Part shown: positions 12,290-22,224 of the stretch, piece by piece
Layout: every line of letters starts with the position of its first letter
Numbering within the stretch: position 1 is the stretch's first letter
From: Aquarana catesbeiana
Lineage: Eukaryota > Chordata > Amphibia > Anura > Ranidae
NCBI RefSeq assembly: GCF_042186555.1
Contig: NC_133324.1
Location: 65,882,703-65,946,702, forward strand
Direction of reading: 5' to 3'
DNA length: 64,000 nucleotides
The notes under the pieces: model-generated
Databases searched by the model: none
Seen by the model: only the letters and a program-made list of their open reading frames with translations
What the model was told of the DNA's origin: nothing
Program-made: the position numbers and the translations under genes

Positions 12290-13667
12290 GAAGAGGGTAC
12301 ATTAGTGGAGCAGATGAGCAGGAGGGTACAGCGGTGAGGAAAATGAGCAGGAGGGGTTCAGATGTGGGACAGAAGAGCAGGAGGGTACATTGGTGGGGCA
12401 GATATGCAGAGAGGTACAGTGGTGGAAGAGATGAGAAGGGGGTTCAGCGGTGGGACAGAAGAGCAGCGGGATTACAGTGGTGGGACAGGTGAGCAGGGGG
12501 GTTCAGTGTTGGGGCAGATGAGAAGGGGGTTCAGTGGTGGGGCAGAAAAGCAGTGGGGCAGATGTGAAAGGAGATGTATTGGTGGGATAGATGAGCAGGG
12601 GGTTACAGTGGTGGGGCAGGAGAGCAGGGGGAACAGAGGTGGGGTAGAAGAGCAGGGGGGTACAGAGGTGAGACAGATGGTGCAGGAGGTACATTGGTGG
12701 GGCAGACGAGAAAGCGGGTTACAGTGGTGGGGCAGCTGAGCAGATGGGTTCGGTGTTTGGACAGATGATAAGGTGATTCAGTAGTGAGACAGAAGAGCAT
12801 GGGGGTACGGCGGTGGAGCAGATGTGCAGGGAGGTACAGTGGTGGGGCAGATGAGAAAAGGGGTACATTGATAGGGCAGATGAGCAGGGGGGTTACAGTG
12901 GTGGGACAGAAGAGCAAGGGGGGGGGTACAGTGGTGGGGCAGATGTGCAGGAGGTACAGTGGTGGGAAGGGTGAGAAGAGGGTTCAGCAGTGGGACAGAA
13001 AAGCAGGGGGGTTCAATGTTGGGTCACATGAGAAGGAGGTTACAGTGGTGGGAAAGATGAGCAGGGGGGGTTCAGTGTTGGGGCAGATGATAAGGTGGTT
13101 CAGCAGTGGGACAGAAGAGCAGGGGGGTACAGCGGTGGGGCAGATGTGAAATGAGGTGCATTGGTGGGACAGATGAGCAGGGATTTACAGTGGTTGGGCA
13201 GAAGAGCGGGGGGTACAGAAGTGGGGCAGATGTACAGGGGGGTACAGTGGCGGGGCAGAAGAGAAAGGAGTTACATTGGTGGGACAGATGAGCAGGGGGT
13301 TACAGCAGTAGGCAGGGGGTACAGAGGTGGGACAGATGTGCAGAGGGGTCCAGAGGAGAAAGGAGGTACATTGGTGGAACACATGAGCAGGGGGAACAGA
13401 GGTGAGACAGATGTACAGAAGGTACAGTGGTGGGGCAGATGAGAAAGGGGGTTACAGTGGTGGGGCAGATGAGCAGATAAGTTCAGTGTTAGGACAGATG
13501 AGAAGATGGTTCAGCGGTGAGACAGAAGAGCATGGGGGTATGACGGTGGAGCAGATGTGCAGGGAGGTACAGTGGTGGGGCAGATGAGAAAGGAGGAACA
13601 TTGGTGGGACAGATGAGCAGGGGGTTACAGTGGTGGGACAGAAGAGAAGGGTGGTACAGTGGAGGGG
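12290..13667. repeat. 30-bp minisatellite, about 1.38 kb
   Basis: Roughly 45 imperfect units of the type GGTGGGACAGATGAGCAGGG then GGTTACAGT run in tandem. Variants alternate GATGAGAAGG, GAAGAGCAGG and GATGTGCAGG, suggesting a higher-order pattern of about four units. Several 60-125 codon frames on both strands are by-products. It ends exactly where the Penelope-like terminal piece begins. Confidence 0.95.
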
Positions 13668-14250
13668 CACCTGCCTGCTCGTGCGGGATGATGTCACAGA
13701 TAGTGGCTCCGCCCAATGCGTAAGGCTTCAACTGGCAAAGGAGACTTATCTGGGACATCAGCCATCCACACTTAAAAGAGAAGTATGTTTTTTTTTCCTA
13801 TTCATACTTACCTAGGTGGATGCAGCATCAGACTAATGCTGCATCTGTCCCCCAGGGCCTCTACACTGAGAACCGAGTCATCGTACACCGCTGTTCTCTC
13901 ACCTTTCTGAGCGGAGAGCTGCTGACTGTCAATCAGCAGCTCTCCTGCTCTGATCCTCCACGCTTACTGGAGCGCTGAGTTGTGGAGGGGTGGGGAGTGG
14001 CCGTCTCAGCCTCTCAGTGGACGTCATCCCGACTTCCTAAGTCGGGATGACGCGGTGCCTGGACTGATTCCAGTGACGTGTGCAGAGAGCGGATTTCAGA
14101 CCGCTCTCCTCTGAAAACGGGTCACAGGAGTGCAAAACGAATTGCACTCCTGTGACCCATAGGAGAAGTCCAGCCTAAAAAGCTCAGGCTGGACTTCTTT
14201 AAATACAAATAGATGCGGACATCCCCGGAAGTCACAAATATCTATGTGTC
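13668..14250 (-). repeat. Inverted Penelope terminal segment, split by a MITE
   Basis: On the minus strand 13668-13771 plus 14203-14250 align with 17211-17400: CACATAGATATTTGTGACTT, CATCTATTTGTATTTAA, CCAGTTGAAGCC, CACTATCTGTGAC, GAGCAGGCAGGTGCC. The two halves are contiguous in the other copies, so 13776-14198 was inserted here. Confidence 0.75.
13776..14198. mobile_element. TTAA-flanked non-autonomous insert
   Basis: This 423-bp block lies between TTAA at 13772-13775 and TTAA at 14199-14202, and the uninterrupted copy at 17250-17275 has a single TTAA there. Inner ends share AGAAGT (AAGAGAAGTATG left, AGAAGTCCAGCC on the reverse strand right). The interior has hairpins (GGGTCACAGGAGTGCAAAAC, CCAGCCTAAAAAGCTCAGGC). 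A TTAA target suggests piggyBac-type mobilisation. Confidence 0.65.
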
Positions 14251-14255
14251 CACAT

Positions 14256-14597
14256 GTAGAGCAGACTGGCGTGGTGATGAGGGCTAAATTTACTCCCAGT
14301 CTTGCCAATCTTTTCATGGCTCTATGGGAAAATTATGTTATTTTTACGGACATGCATCCCAATTTGAAATTTTTGCGTCGCTATATAGATGACGCCTTCT
14401 TCATATGGAGGGGTGATGAGAACTCCCTGCATATGTTTATGAGATATCTGAAAAATAATGAGTGGGGCATCAAATTTGATAAATTCAGTAACACTTCTAT
14501 ACATTTTCTGGATCTGACTATTTTCAAGCAACACAACTTATTTTCTAAAACTTTTTTTGAATCTAATGACAGAAATGGTTTTATACCAGATATATAA
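14256..14597 (+). pseudogene. Penelope-type reverse transcriptase fragment
   Basis: The translation contains FTPSLANLFM, the fingers/palm motif normally preceded by GTAMG, then RRYIDDAFFIW with the catalytic YIDD aspartates, and FLDLTIF, the thumb-side motif. These are the Penelope-clade RT landmarks. The frame ends at a stop at 14595-14597 and the following sequence is in opposite orientation, so it is a fragment. It would have acted in reverse transcription of the element RNA. Confidence 0.8.
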
Positions 14598-14599
14598 TC

Positions 14600-15018
14600 G
14601 ATATATCCTTGGTATGTAACTAGCTGATTAGGTCTATTTTTGTATATAAAGTCATCCACCCATTGTACCATGTGGAGGTTGGCAACACTTGGGGCGTACT
14701 TGTCCAGAAAAAGCACCCCTTGTATTTGTTTAAAATAATTATGGTCATACCAAAAGTAGTTATGACTTAGACTATATTCAAACCACTGTATTTACTAAAG
14801 GCCCATCTTGTAGCTGATAGGGCATCTTGATGGCTAATATTCGTATACAGTGAAGTTACATCACCTGTAACTAGATAAATTGGCTCCTCATCAAGTGTAA
14901 TTTCGTCAAGCATTTGGATCAAATGCTTCATATATTTCAGGTAGGCTTTCGTCTCTTTTACTACTGGTTGTAAAAAGGAGTTAAAATATTTTCCTAGTCT
15001 AGCTCCCACCGACACCAC
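14600..15018 (-). pseudogene. Penelope-type reverse transcriptase fragment, inverted
   Basis: Read on the minus strand, 15018-14767 gives KETKAYLKYMKHL then LVTGDVTSLYTNISHQDAL, the RT motif containing the first catalytic aspartate. Further down come YAPSVANLHM and YIDYI, in another frame. It covers RT motifs upstream of and overlapping those in 14256-14597 but faces the other way. The two pieces meet tail to tail at about 14598, so an inversion or a second inverted copy has broken the gene. Confidence 0.75.
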
Positions 15019-15397
15019 AGGAAAGAATTATACCATCAAAGATTTCATTTCAAGTAAAACCGAGGGGGTGGTCTATGTACTGGAATATTCATGTGACCTC
15101 CAGTATGTGAGCAGAACCAAAAGACCCCTTTGGAAAAGATTAAGGGAACATGTTCAAAATATAAAGTCAGGTTAGCCCAAACACAGTGTATCTAGACACT
15201 TTTCAGAATTTCATGGAAAGGATCCTAGTTCCCTCTCTTTTTGGGGTATTGAAAAGTACAAGCCTCATTAGAGAGGAAGCAACAAAGTAATCACTCTTAG
15301 CAAATCTGAACCTCGATGGATATTTGAAATGCAATCTTTTTCTCCCCTGGGTCTTAACATAGAGCTTGATTTGAATTGTTTTATTTCCAATTATTGA
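15015..15397 (+). pseudogene. GIY-YIG endonuclease domain of Penelope-like element
   Basis: The translation reads EGVVYVLEYSCDLQYVSRT followed by RLREHVQNI. This matches the GIY-YIG core of Penelope-like elements (VVY-x-L-x-C then QYVGRT, then an R-x-x-E-H helix). The second-strand glycine of QYVG is replaced by serine and in-frame stops interrupt the rest (after IKSG and after KYKPH). It ends at a stop at 15395-15397. The domain nicks target DNA for retrotransposition; here it is inactivated. Confidence 0.8.
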
Positions 15398-15663
15398 AAG
15401 TATTATGTTGGATAGTAGATGTTTTTTTTTTTAAATTGCCTCTTTCATCTATCATCATCTTACTACTTTTTGATCATATGGTCCTGTATCGCTTGTTTTT
15501 ATACCATTACTTTTTACTATGAGTACAGGTTAGTGAAAGTTGTTAGCAATTTGTCATTTTAGGGTTTCCCTCATTTGCATATACTATACTCTTAATTAAT
15601 TACTAAGCTGTGGCCATGATTATTATTGTTATTTAAGCTCACTATCGTCACCCATCACCTGTA

Positions 15664-15703
15664 CCCTTGATGAAGTCACATGTGTTGTGACGCAACGCAT
15701 CGG
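15664..15703 (+). ncRNA. Hammerhead-like motif in Penelope 3' region
   Basis: CCCTTGATGAAG is followed by a perfect 6-bp hairpin (GTCACA/TGTGAC), then GCAACGCATCGG. The layout is that of a minimal hammerhead: CUGAUGA-like box, stem II, GAAA-like box (here GCAA), CGC-AUC cleavage region, and short stem I CC/GG. It lies about 270 bp after the endonuclease stop. Two core changes make activity uncertain. Confidence 0.5.
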
Positions 15704-16462
15704 AAGGAGCTTGGTGACGTCACTTCTGGTTACGGCCGTGACTGGAAGTTCTTATCTGTTTTACACGTTTTTTGCTGCTTGGCTTGTTATGCCACTTTAA
15801 CTGTGAAAGATCCTTTTAATAAATACAAAGAAAAACTTTTTAAATCTACTACACTATGGAGAATCTTCTTTTCTGCTTTTGATCCCGTGGACCTGGAGAC
15901 ACTCTTTTTTAGGAAAAATACCGTGGAGACCGGGGAAAAGCTGCAGTGATTCCTTGGACACATTGAGGAGGATTCAGCAACAGTCTTGACGTTTATCGAT
16001 GCACTATTAGACCCGTTGGGGTCTATCCATAAGGTGAGAGGCTAGCACCACTGGGGGGAGGATTCTAGAAAGTTTTTTTGTATTATCATCTTACATCTGA
16101 AAATTGGACTCCCATATCTGTCCCTTTCCCTCTCATCTCTATTTGTCTACACAGGATTATATGGATTTATACCTTGAATAAGAGACTGATTATCTCTCTG
16201 AATCACTAGATTCCTTTGGATGCACTTTATTATTGGACTATTTTCACTGAACTATTTATTTGAATGTTATTATGATTTTTGATGGAACACATTTTTATTG
16301 AACACATTTATATGAATATATCTTGATGAGATACATTTGAGATATTTTTGCCCATTAGCACTTTATTTATTTTTTGGCTTCTAATTAGCGCTGCTTCACT
16401 ATATATACACATACTTAGGGGTGTTGGCAAAACTACACAAGTTCATCCACTTTTTATATTCC

Positions 16463-16535
16463 ATTAAGCACTTTATATCACGTACTTCATATTAAGCACT
16501 TTATATCACGCACTTCATATTAAGCACTTTACTCG
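16463..16535. repeat. Three tandem 29-bp units
   Basis: ATTAAGCACTTTATATCACG followed by TACTTCAT or CACTTCAT repeats, with the last copy truncated. This is a short tandem duplication in the Penelope 3' region. Confidence 0.85.
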
Positions 16536-16559
16536 TCATCAACACTCTTTTGGTAGCGC

Positions 16560-17210
16560 ATAGTATTTTCTTTTTAATATCTTCCCTTTTGCAGGTTGTA
16601 GACATTGAAAAGTTTGCCCTCGTTGGAGGGGGAGTAACTTTAAAAAATCTATATCCCGTTGTGAAACCCAGTGGATCTATTATTTACAAACTTATAGACC
16701 ACTGGGACTCAACATTGAATGGGATATTAACTGTTACATTGATAACAGTTAGTCTTCTGCTTAGCAATCCAATGAGAGTTATGAGTTGGTTTAATTTAAA
16801 TTGCTTGCTTTGTGATACCTGGCACTTTGCAAGTTAATTTAAATTACATTTTATTTTAGAAATATAGTATATTGGTATTCAAGTGGAAATGATTCCTTCC
16901 TTTTTTGTCCTTTCTTCCAGGTTTTGGGGGTTTGATTTTAGAATTTTTTTAGATTCATATATATTGTGTATGTATCACCTAAAGTGTAATTTATGAATTG
17001 CATTTGTATAATCCTAGGACCAGTTAGTCTTTTTATTTTTATGTGTCTAATTAAATTAAAATTAGTTTTTACATTTGTTTGTTTTTTAATTAACTCACAA
17101 ATTTATTTGATCCTTTTAAGTTGCATAGGATCAATATTGTTATTTTTGGGCATAAATTCTTGTTTAATATTGAGTCGATTCATTGCTTCGCTGTGTATTA
17201 TAATGAATTT
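16560..17210 (+). other. AT-rich Penelope-associated spacer
   Basis: Open frames of 95 and 74 codons occur (16550-16837, 16993-17217) but they show no RT or endonuclease motif, only hydrophobic AT-rich composition. I read this as non-coding or unrecognisable 5' region of the next Penelope copy. Confidence 0.4.
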
Positions 17211-17515
17211 GTGGTGACACGGATGTGAAGACATAGATATTTGTGACTTCCCACATCTATTTGTATTTAAGTGTGAAAGGCTGACGTCCCAGATGAGTCA
17301 CCTTTCCCAGTTGAAGCCTGTTATGGGGAAACGCATCAGGCAGGACCACTATCTGTGACGTCATCCTGCATAAGCAGGCAGGTGCCGATCACCACCGTGT
17401 CTGTTTTATGCTGACCTTAAGCTGCCTAATTGCAAGTGTATATTAGGTTTTTCAATACATGTTTTAAACATATTACACTACAAGGCTTTTCTCTTCTCGC
17501 ATTATAGTGAGTTGA
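17211..17515 (+). repeat. Penelope terminal segment, direct copy
   Basis: It contains GACATAGATATTTGTGACTT, CATCTATTTGTATTTAAG, a hammerhead-like core at 17307-17340 (CCCAGTTGAAGCC, then GGGGAAACGCATCAGG), CACTATCTGTGACGTCATCC and TTTTAAACATATTACACTAC. It matches the inverted copy at 13668-14250 and the next copy at 17600. Confidence 0.7.
17307..17340 (+). ncRNA. Hammerhead-like motif, second terminal copy
   Basis: GTTGAAGCC, loop, GGGGAAACGCATC keeps the GAAAC box and the CGC-AUC region, but stem II is only 2-3 bp and the CUGAUGA box is diverged. The equivalent in the third copy is at 17637-17670, with GGGGAAATGCATCGG. Both look like decayed relatives of the 15664 motif. Confidence 0.35.
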
Positions 17516-17599
17516 ACTATTTCATTTTATATTACAAAGTAATAATAGAAATAATGCGCTTCAATCATCCTAACACCATATCAACCATGGTGCCATGGT

Positions 17600-18690
17600 G
17601 GCTGAAGCGCTAACACCAGCCATTGAGTCTCTTTTCCCAGTTAAAGCCTGTTACGGGGAAATGCATCGGACAGAAGCACTATCTGTGACGTCATCCTGCA
17701 TGAGCAGGCAGGTGCCGATCGCCGCCATGTTTGTTTTATGCTGACCTTAAGCTGCCTATTTGTAAGTGTATATAGGCATAACCCACTTTTAAGTAGGCAA
17801 TGGGGTTTATTTACTAAAGCTGGAAAGTGCAAAATCAGGCTCACTTCTGCATAGAAACCAATGAGCTTCCAGGTTTTATTACCAAAGCTTAATTGAACAA
17901 GCTGGGGTTAGTAGCTCATTGGTTTATATGCAGCCTGATTTTGCAATTTCCAGCTTTAGTAAATAAATCCCATTGTGTACTTAAAAGTGGGGTATGCCTG
18001 TATTATGTTTTTCAATAAATGTTTTAAACATATTACACTACAAGGCTTTCCTCTTCTCTCCGCACATATTGGTAGTATTTCTACCGGATTCCTAAGCATT
18101 GGTTGCCTTGGAGTTATTACCATCATCACCCGTGAATTGGATTTCTCCTCCAGCCTGACCGCTGAGTCCATTGGAATCGGATCCCTCCTCCAGCCTGACT
18201 GCTGAGTCTATTGGAATTTAAACAAGTGCATGTGATCTCTATTACCTGAGGTCCACTATTTCTGGTAAGAGGCGAGTTTTTGTGGTGAAGGGAGAACAGA
18301 ACACCGTGTTTATCTGGATCGCATTAGGATTACTAATAATTCATCACAGTTTTTCCTATCACTGGATTGGGTGTTGACATTTTTTGGACTTATGTATAGA
18401 CACATTTTTCTTAAAAGATTATTTCCCTTTAATTCACAGGGTGTTTGTGTTCAATATACATTTTTATTCACATATATGTTATAATGAGTACTAGTTCATT
18501 TATGTGTGCTTAAGATATTAATCATTGATTTTTGATTATCACCATTACCATTGGTTTGGTATCAGATTAGCACACCTATTATTTATTTAGTCTTGTGTTC
18601 GGACTTATTTGGTTGCAGCTTATCTGTGATTTATTTTGCATTTATTTGTTTATTTTGAGTGGTAGAGGGATATTTTTATTTATTTTTAAT
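17600..18690 (+). mobile_element. Third Penelope terminal copy and 3' region
   Basis: It repeats the 17211 block (TTCCCAGTTAAAGCCTGTTA, CACTATCTGTGACGTCATCC, AGCAGGCAGGTGCCGATC), is interrupted by a palindromic MITE at 17773-18000, then continues TTTTAAACATATTACACTAC into an AT-rich tail. Duplicated segments near 18120-18215 (TCCAGCCTGACCGCTGAGTC and TCCAGCCTGACTGCTGAGTC) are a small local repeat. There is no coding sequence. Confidence 0.6.
17773..18000. mobile_element. Palindromic MITE
   Basis: The outer ends are AGGCATAACCCACTTTTAAG at the left and CTTAAAAGTGGGGTATGCCT at the right. The inner arms TTTACTAAAGCTGGAAAGTG and CAATTTCCAGCTTTAGTAAA are also complementary. The flanking Penelope copy lacks the block, so it is an insertion; the duplicated target is short (about 3 bp, TAT). 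The superfamily is unassigned. Confidence 0.7.
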
Positions 18691-18900
18691 AGAAAAGAAT
18701 GGAATAGAATGGAAAGAATATAACAATAAAACCTTTTTCTGAACTTCTAATTTTGAATAGAATTTTGAAAAGAATGAATTAAATGGAATATTGAATGGAA
18801 TAAATTAAAATTCGAATAGAATAGAAAAGAATAGAGATTAATAGAAAAGAACAGAATAGAAAATCTAAAAATAGAATAGAAAAAACAAAATAAGACTATA
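18691..18900. repeat. (GAATA)n-type low-complexity tract
   Basis: Degenerate AGAATAGAAAAGAATGGAAT-like pentamer repeats follow the AT-rich Penelope tail. Confidence 0.8.
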
Positions 18901-19380
18901 GGAATAAATGTGGAAACACGCATTGAAAGAATCACATTTCTTTCCCTGAACCTTTAGCCGAATTTAGTATTTTCTATGGCTTTATGCGGCGCGGTTTCAC
19001 AAGTAGCCTGAGTACATTAGAGAGCTGTCTGGCACTTTTCTCTAAACTCCATCCCCCAGCATATTCCCCGGCACTGTGTCTGGTTTGCCAGGTATATTAG
19101 TCTGGGAAATGCTGTTACTTGAAGCAGAACTGAAACATCATTCTGTCCTATTCTGTGAGCTTCGGTTCATTGAGCTCAGGTGTTCCGGCTAATGATCTGC
19201 CAGTCTACCGTACAGTCACAGGCCGGTTTATCACACTGGATAGCAGACAGGCCAATCTGCCCCAGCCAAGTTCTATTCACAGAGTTTCCCCAGAAGTTTC
19301 GGAGTTGTTTAGCTGTTTCATTGCAGAAGCTGTCAAAGTGAACAGATAGATTTTTTGTTAAGGCTGTGACAGTTGCCCTT
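18901..19380. other. No gene recognised
   Basis: This is sequence of normal complexity with a short plus-strand frame (19155-19349) that shows no known domain. It could be single-copy host DNA or an old element. Confidence 0.35.
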
Positions 19381-19680
19381 TACACATGTGCGGTGCGTCG
19401 CAGTGTGTTACCCCACATGAGCTAGCAGATGCGCTATTTCATGCTCTAATGTGCAATGTGTTAAGGTGCTGGACATGTCCTTTGCATGTTCATGTGCTAT
19501 TGCGTGTGCTAACAAGCATGGCGTTAGAGCACAGGACATGTTCCAGACACGTATCTTTATTTCAATTGTGCCACACCATAGTGCACAGACGGTCCACTGG
19601 GGTGCATTTGCAAGGTGCGTTGGAATGCCATTCGAAATTCATGAGTTGGGATAACGCACAGAAGGGGGGTCATTTACACT
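19380..19680. repeat. Degenerate repeat of TGTGCGGTGCGT type
   Basis: Words such as GTGTGTTACCCCACATG, GCTATTTCATGCTCTAATGT, GCGTTAGAGCACAGGACATG and GTGCGTTGGAATGCC occur as loosely inverted pairs about the centre. This suggests a decayed inverted-repeat element without coding capacity. Confidence 0.4.
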
Positions 19681-19684
19681 TTCA

Positions 19685-19789
19685 GTTAGTGGTGCACCGA
19701 AATGAAAATTTCCGATGCCGAAACCAAAAATTCAGGATGTACTTGGCCAAAACTGAAACTGAAATTTATGTTTTTTTTTAAAAAATTCA
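19685..19789. mobile_element. Truncated hAT-like end
   Basis: AGTGGTGCACCGAAATGAAA followed by GCCGAAACC and CCAAAACTGAAACTGAAA resembles the terminus of a hAT family. It is cut off by the Tc1 element that starts at 19790; the other end was not found. Confidence 0.4.
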
Positions 19790-20439
19790 CACTATATTGT
19801 CAAAAGTATTGTGACACCTGGAGTTACACGCACATGAACTTTAATGGCATCCCAGTCTTGGTCCGTAGGGTTCAATATTGCAGCTATAACAGCTTCAACT
19901 CTTCTAAGAAGGCTGTCCACAAGGTTTAGGAGTGTGTCTATGGGGACCATTCTTCCAGAAGCGCTTAATGCATCAGCATACCAAGACATTTTGGACAATT
20001 TCATGCTCCCAACTTTGTGGGAAACAGTTTGGGGATGGCCCCTTCCTGTTCCAACATGACTGTGCACCAGTGCACAAATCAAGGCCCGTAAAGGCATGGA
20101 TGAGCAAGTTTGGGGTGGAGGAACTTGACTGGCCTGCACAAAGTCCTGCCATCAACCCGACAGAACACCTTTGGGATGAATTAGAGCGGAGATTTTGAGC
20201 CAGGCCCTCTTGTCCAACATCAGTACCTGACCTCACAAATACGCTTCTGGAAGAATGGTCAAACATTCCCATAGACACACTCCTAAACCTTGTGGACAGC
20301 CTTCCCAGAAGAGTTGAAGCTGTTATAGCTGCAAGGGTTGGGCCAACTCAATATTGAACAATACGGACTAAGACTGGGATGCCATTAAAGTTCATTTGCA
20401 TATAAAGGCATGTGTCCCAATACTTTTGACAATGTAGTG
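19790..20439 (+). mobile_element. Tc1/mariner palindromic derivative
   Basis: The ends are CACTATATTGTCAAAAGTAT and ATACTTTTGACAATGTAGTG, and TA follows on the right as in Tc1 insertions. Inverted arms of about 190 bp include CTGTCCACAAGGTTTAGGAG and its complement, which encode the C-terminal end of the transposase, so the terminal repeats have captured coding sequence. The centre keeps a transposase fragment. It is the same family as 130-3659 and 43282-44289. Confidence 0.85.
20040..20198 (+). pseudogene. Tc1 transposase C-terminal fragment
   Basis: The frame contains FQHDCAPVHKSRPVKAWM, in which the aspartate of QHD is the second catalytic residue of Tc1 DDE transposases, then ELDWPAQSPAINPTEHLWD with the third catalytic residue, the glutamate of TEHLWD. 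It ends at a stop at 20196-20198. The N-terminal DNA-binding domains and first aspartate are missing, so it is not functional. Confidence 0.85.
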
Positions 20440-21690
20440 TATGTATTTTTATATATAGAGGTGAAGCTAGAATTTTTTGAAAGGCATTAGGACTTTTATG
20501 GTACCACTTGTACAAGCAAGCACCAATATGTTAAAATTCAACATATTTTATTACAAAATATTAAAAAAGAAAACAGAAAAAAAGGAAAAGAGACTTTTTA
20601 CATATAACATAAATGGACATAGTTTAAAACATCTGACAACTCCTTTTAAAAGACTAGATCATTAAATAGGATACCCCTCTAAAATGAAAAAGGGGGGAAC
20701 TAAATTTGTTGTTAGGCCTATCTTTCATAACATGTTTCGTGGGGTAACCACTTCCTCAGGAATTTAAGAAGGAGTCATAATCTAGCCCATCCATGGGGGG
20801 AGGGGGGTGTGATGGTGCTAACAACAGTAGTCTTCAGGGCGGGTATTGGAGTTGGGTGGTTAAAAGCATTAGAACCTAATCTGGAGGTACAGCATCAGAA
20901 ACTGAGGGTGTAAGTAGGTGGACAAGAGGTAGGTAAAGACACTAGGTTTTCCCAAGTAGTGACTGGTAACCTCTCAAAATGTGCTGGGACTGTATAAAAG
21001 AATAGATCCACATCCACATATACACATTAGGCTAATTATTCAGTAGCAAAGATTCAAATGCCATTCAATAAACTCATATTCAATGACAAAGGTCCAAGTC
21101 CCAAGGTATAAAGCACAATGGATCACCAACATGAAGGTAATTGTAAAGTCTACATCAATCCACTACACCACCAGGTAATAAGCAGTAGAGGGAGGGGAAC
21201 CTATCCTCCAAATTATACCCAACTCCTGTCCAGCAAACTCCCCACCAAACCCGGAGGACCCTTTGTTATTGAATATGACTGCTATCATTGGGGCCCTTCT
21301 GTGAGGTGGTGCATGTGAAGTTATCCCTTTAAGAGTGTAGACTTGATGGCTGATGGGCTGCTAAGTCAGAAGCAGTCTTTATAATAAACAGGGCTCAACC
21401 TCCTGGTTTTACTGCTCCAACCACAAGTGTAAAACTTAGCTTTAGGTAGTATTGCACTAAAAATTAAATGCCTTTGGCAGATTTTGACAAGGACAGTTAA
21501 GCCTTTGAAAAACAGAAGGTATTCATATGTCTCATTCTATTACATTTCCAAAAAATAAGAGGATTATTTCTGATTTAAGGACAGTGGACAAAGCCATAAA
21601 AATCCTTGCTTTACACCAAATAAGCTAATCATTGCTTTACGTCCCATCGACACATGAAGAACCACTGGTGTATAGTGCAAATATAGCCAA
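20440..21690 (-). other. Possible Penelope-type terminal region, no coding
   Basis: This is AT-rich sequence with a hammerhead-like motif on the minus strand at 20731-20760. I see no RT or endonuclease motif. Only short frames occur (for example 21118-21318), none recognisable. Confidence 0.35.
20731..20760 (-). ncRNA. Hammerhead-like motif (minus strand)
   Basis: On the minus strand CCTGAGGAAGTGG, loop TTACC, CCACGAAACATG gives a CUGAUGA-like box with one change (CUGAGGA), a 4-5 bp stem II and an intact GAAAC box. Stem I partners are unclear. The order and spacing match minimal Penelope hammerheads. Confidence 0.45.
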
Positions 21691-22195
21691 AAAATAGAGT
21701 CATTTATTTCCAACTAAGAGAAGTGATGTACACCAGATGACAGCAGGATGAGCAGGATGCACTGCAGGGCAGGAGTCCCACAGATGTACCAGGTGGTGCT
21801 TGACAATAGAGAGAGAGAGCCAGGGACAGGAATCAAGCCAGTAGTCATACACAGGATATCAGCCGGAAGCAGAGGCAGAGAGCTGAATCAGGAACAAGCC
21901 AGGGTCATACACTGGAACTCTGGCAGCAGCCGAGTCAGGAGGGGAAGCAGAAGTCATACAATGGAGACCAGGCAGAAGCAGAATTGGTGGAACAAGCCAA
22001 AGTTCAGGAATCGGGAATGGAGACAAGAGAGGTCAAGGGTGAGCCGGGTTGGTAACAGGGAGTCCAAATACAGAAGAAGCAGAACACAGGAACACAGGGG
22101 ATGCTGAAGATCATCTAGCAACTTGTGAGTCAGACTGCTAACTTTAAATAGGCCACTGGGCACCAGGATCAGTCACACATTGCTTGTGCCATGGC
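21691..22195. repeat. Degenerate tandem of GTCATACAC-type units
   Basis: Words such as CAAGCCAGGGTCATACAC, AAGTCATACAATGGAGACC and AGTAGTCATACACAGGATAT recur at about 60-70 bp spacing with GGCAGAAGCAGA in between. It directly precedes the DIRS gag remnant and could be its upstream region or another repeat. The 119-codon frame here has no domain. Confidence 0.4.
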
Positions 22196-22224
22196 GCACA
22201 TTTGACTTTACCTTAGTAGAAGCC

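Larger units (their letters stand above)
13668..18690 (+). mobile_element. Penelope-like retroelement cluster, rearranged
   Basis: The cluster holds reverse transcriptase pieces in both orientations (14256-15018), a GIY-YIG endonuclease remnant (15015-15397) and three copies of a terminal segment: inverted at 13668-14250, direct at 17211-17515 and direct at 17600-18060. RT plus GIY-YIG with flanking terminal repeats in direct and inverse orientation is the hallmark of Penelope-like elements. Stops, frameshifts and an inversion show it is dead. At least two TTAA- or TA-type small elements are inserted. Confidence 0.8.

Noticed and set aside
12286..13758. Many overlapping frames of 60-125 codons on both strands
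   Set aside because: They are translations of the 30-bp minisatellite and appear on both strands equally.
18690..18900. GAATA tract as a centromere-type (GGAAT)n satellite
   Set aside because: Too short and degenerate, and it directly continues an AT-rich retroelement tail.
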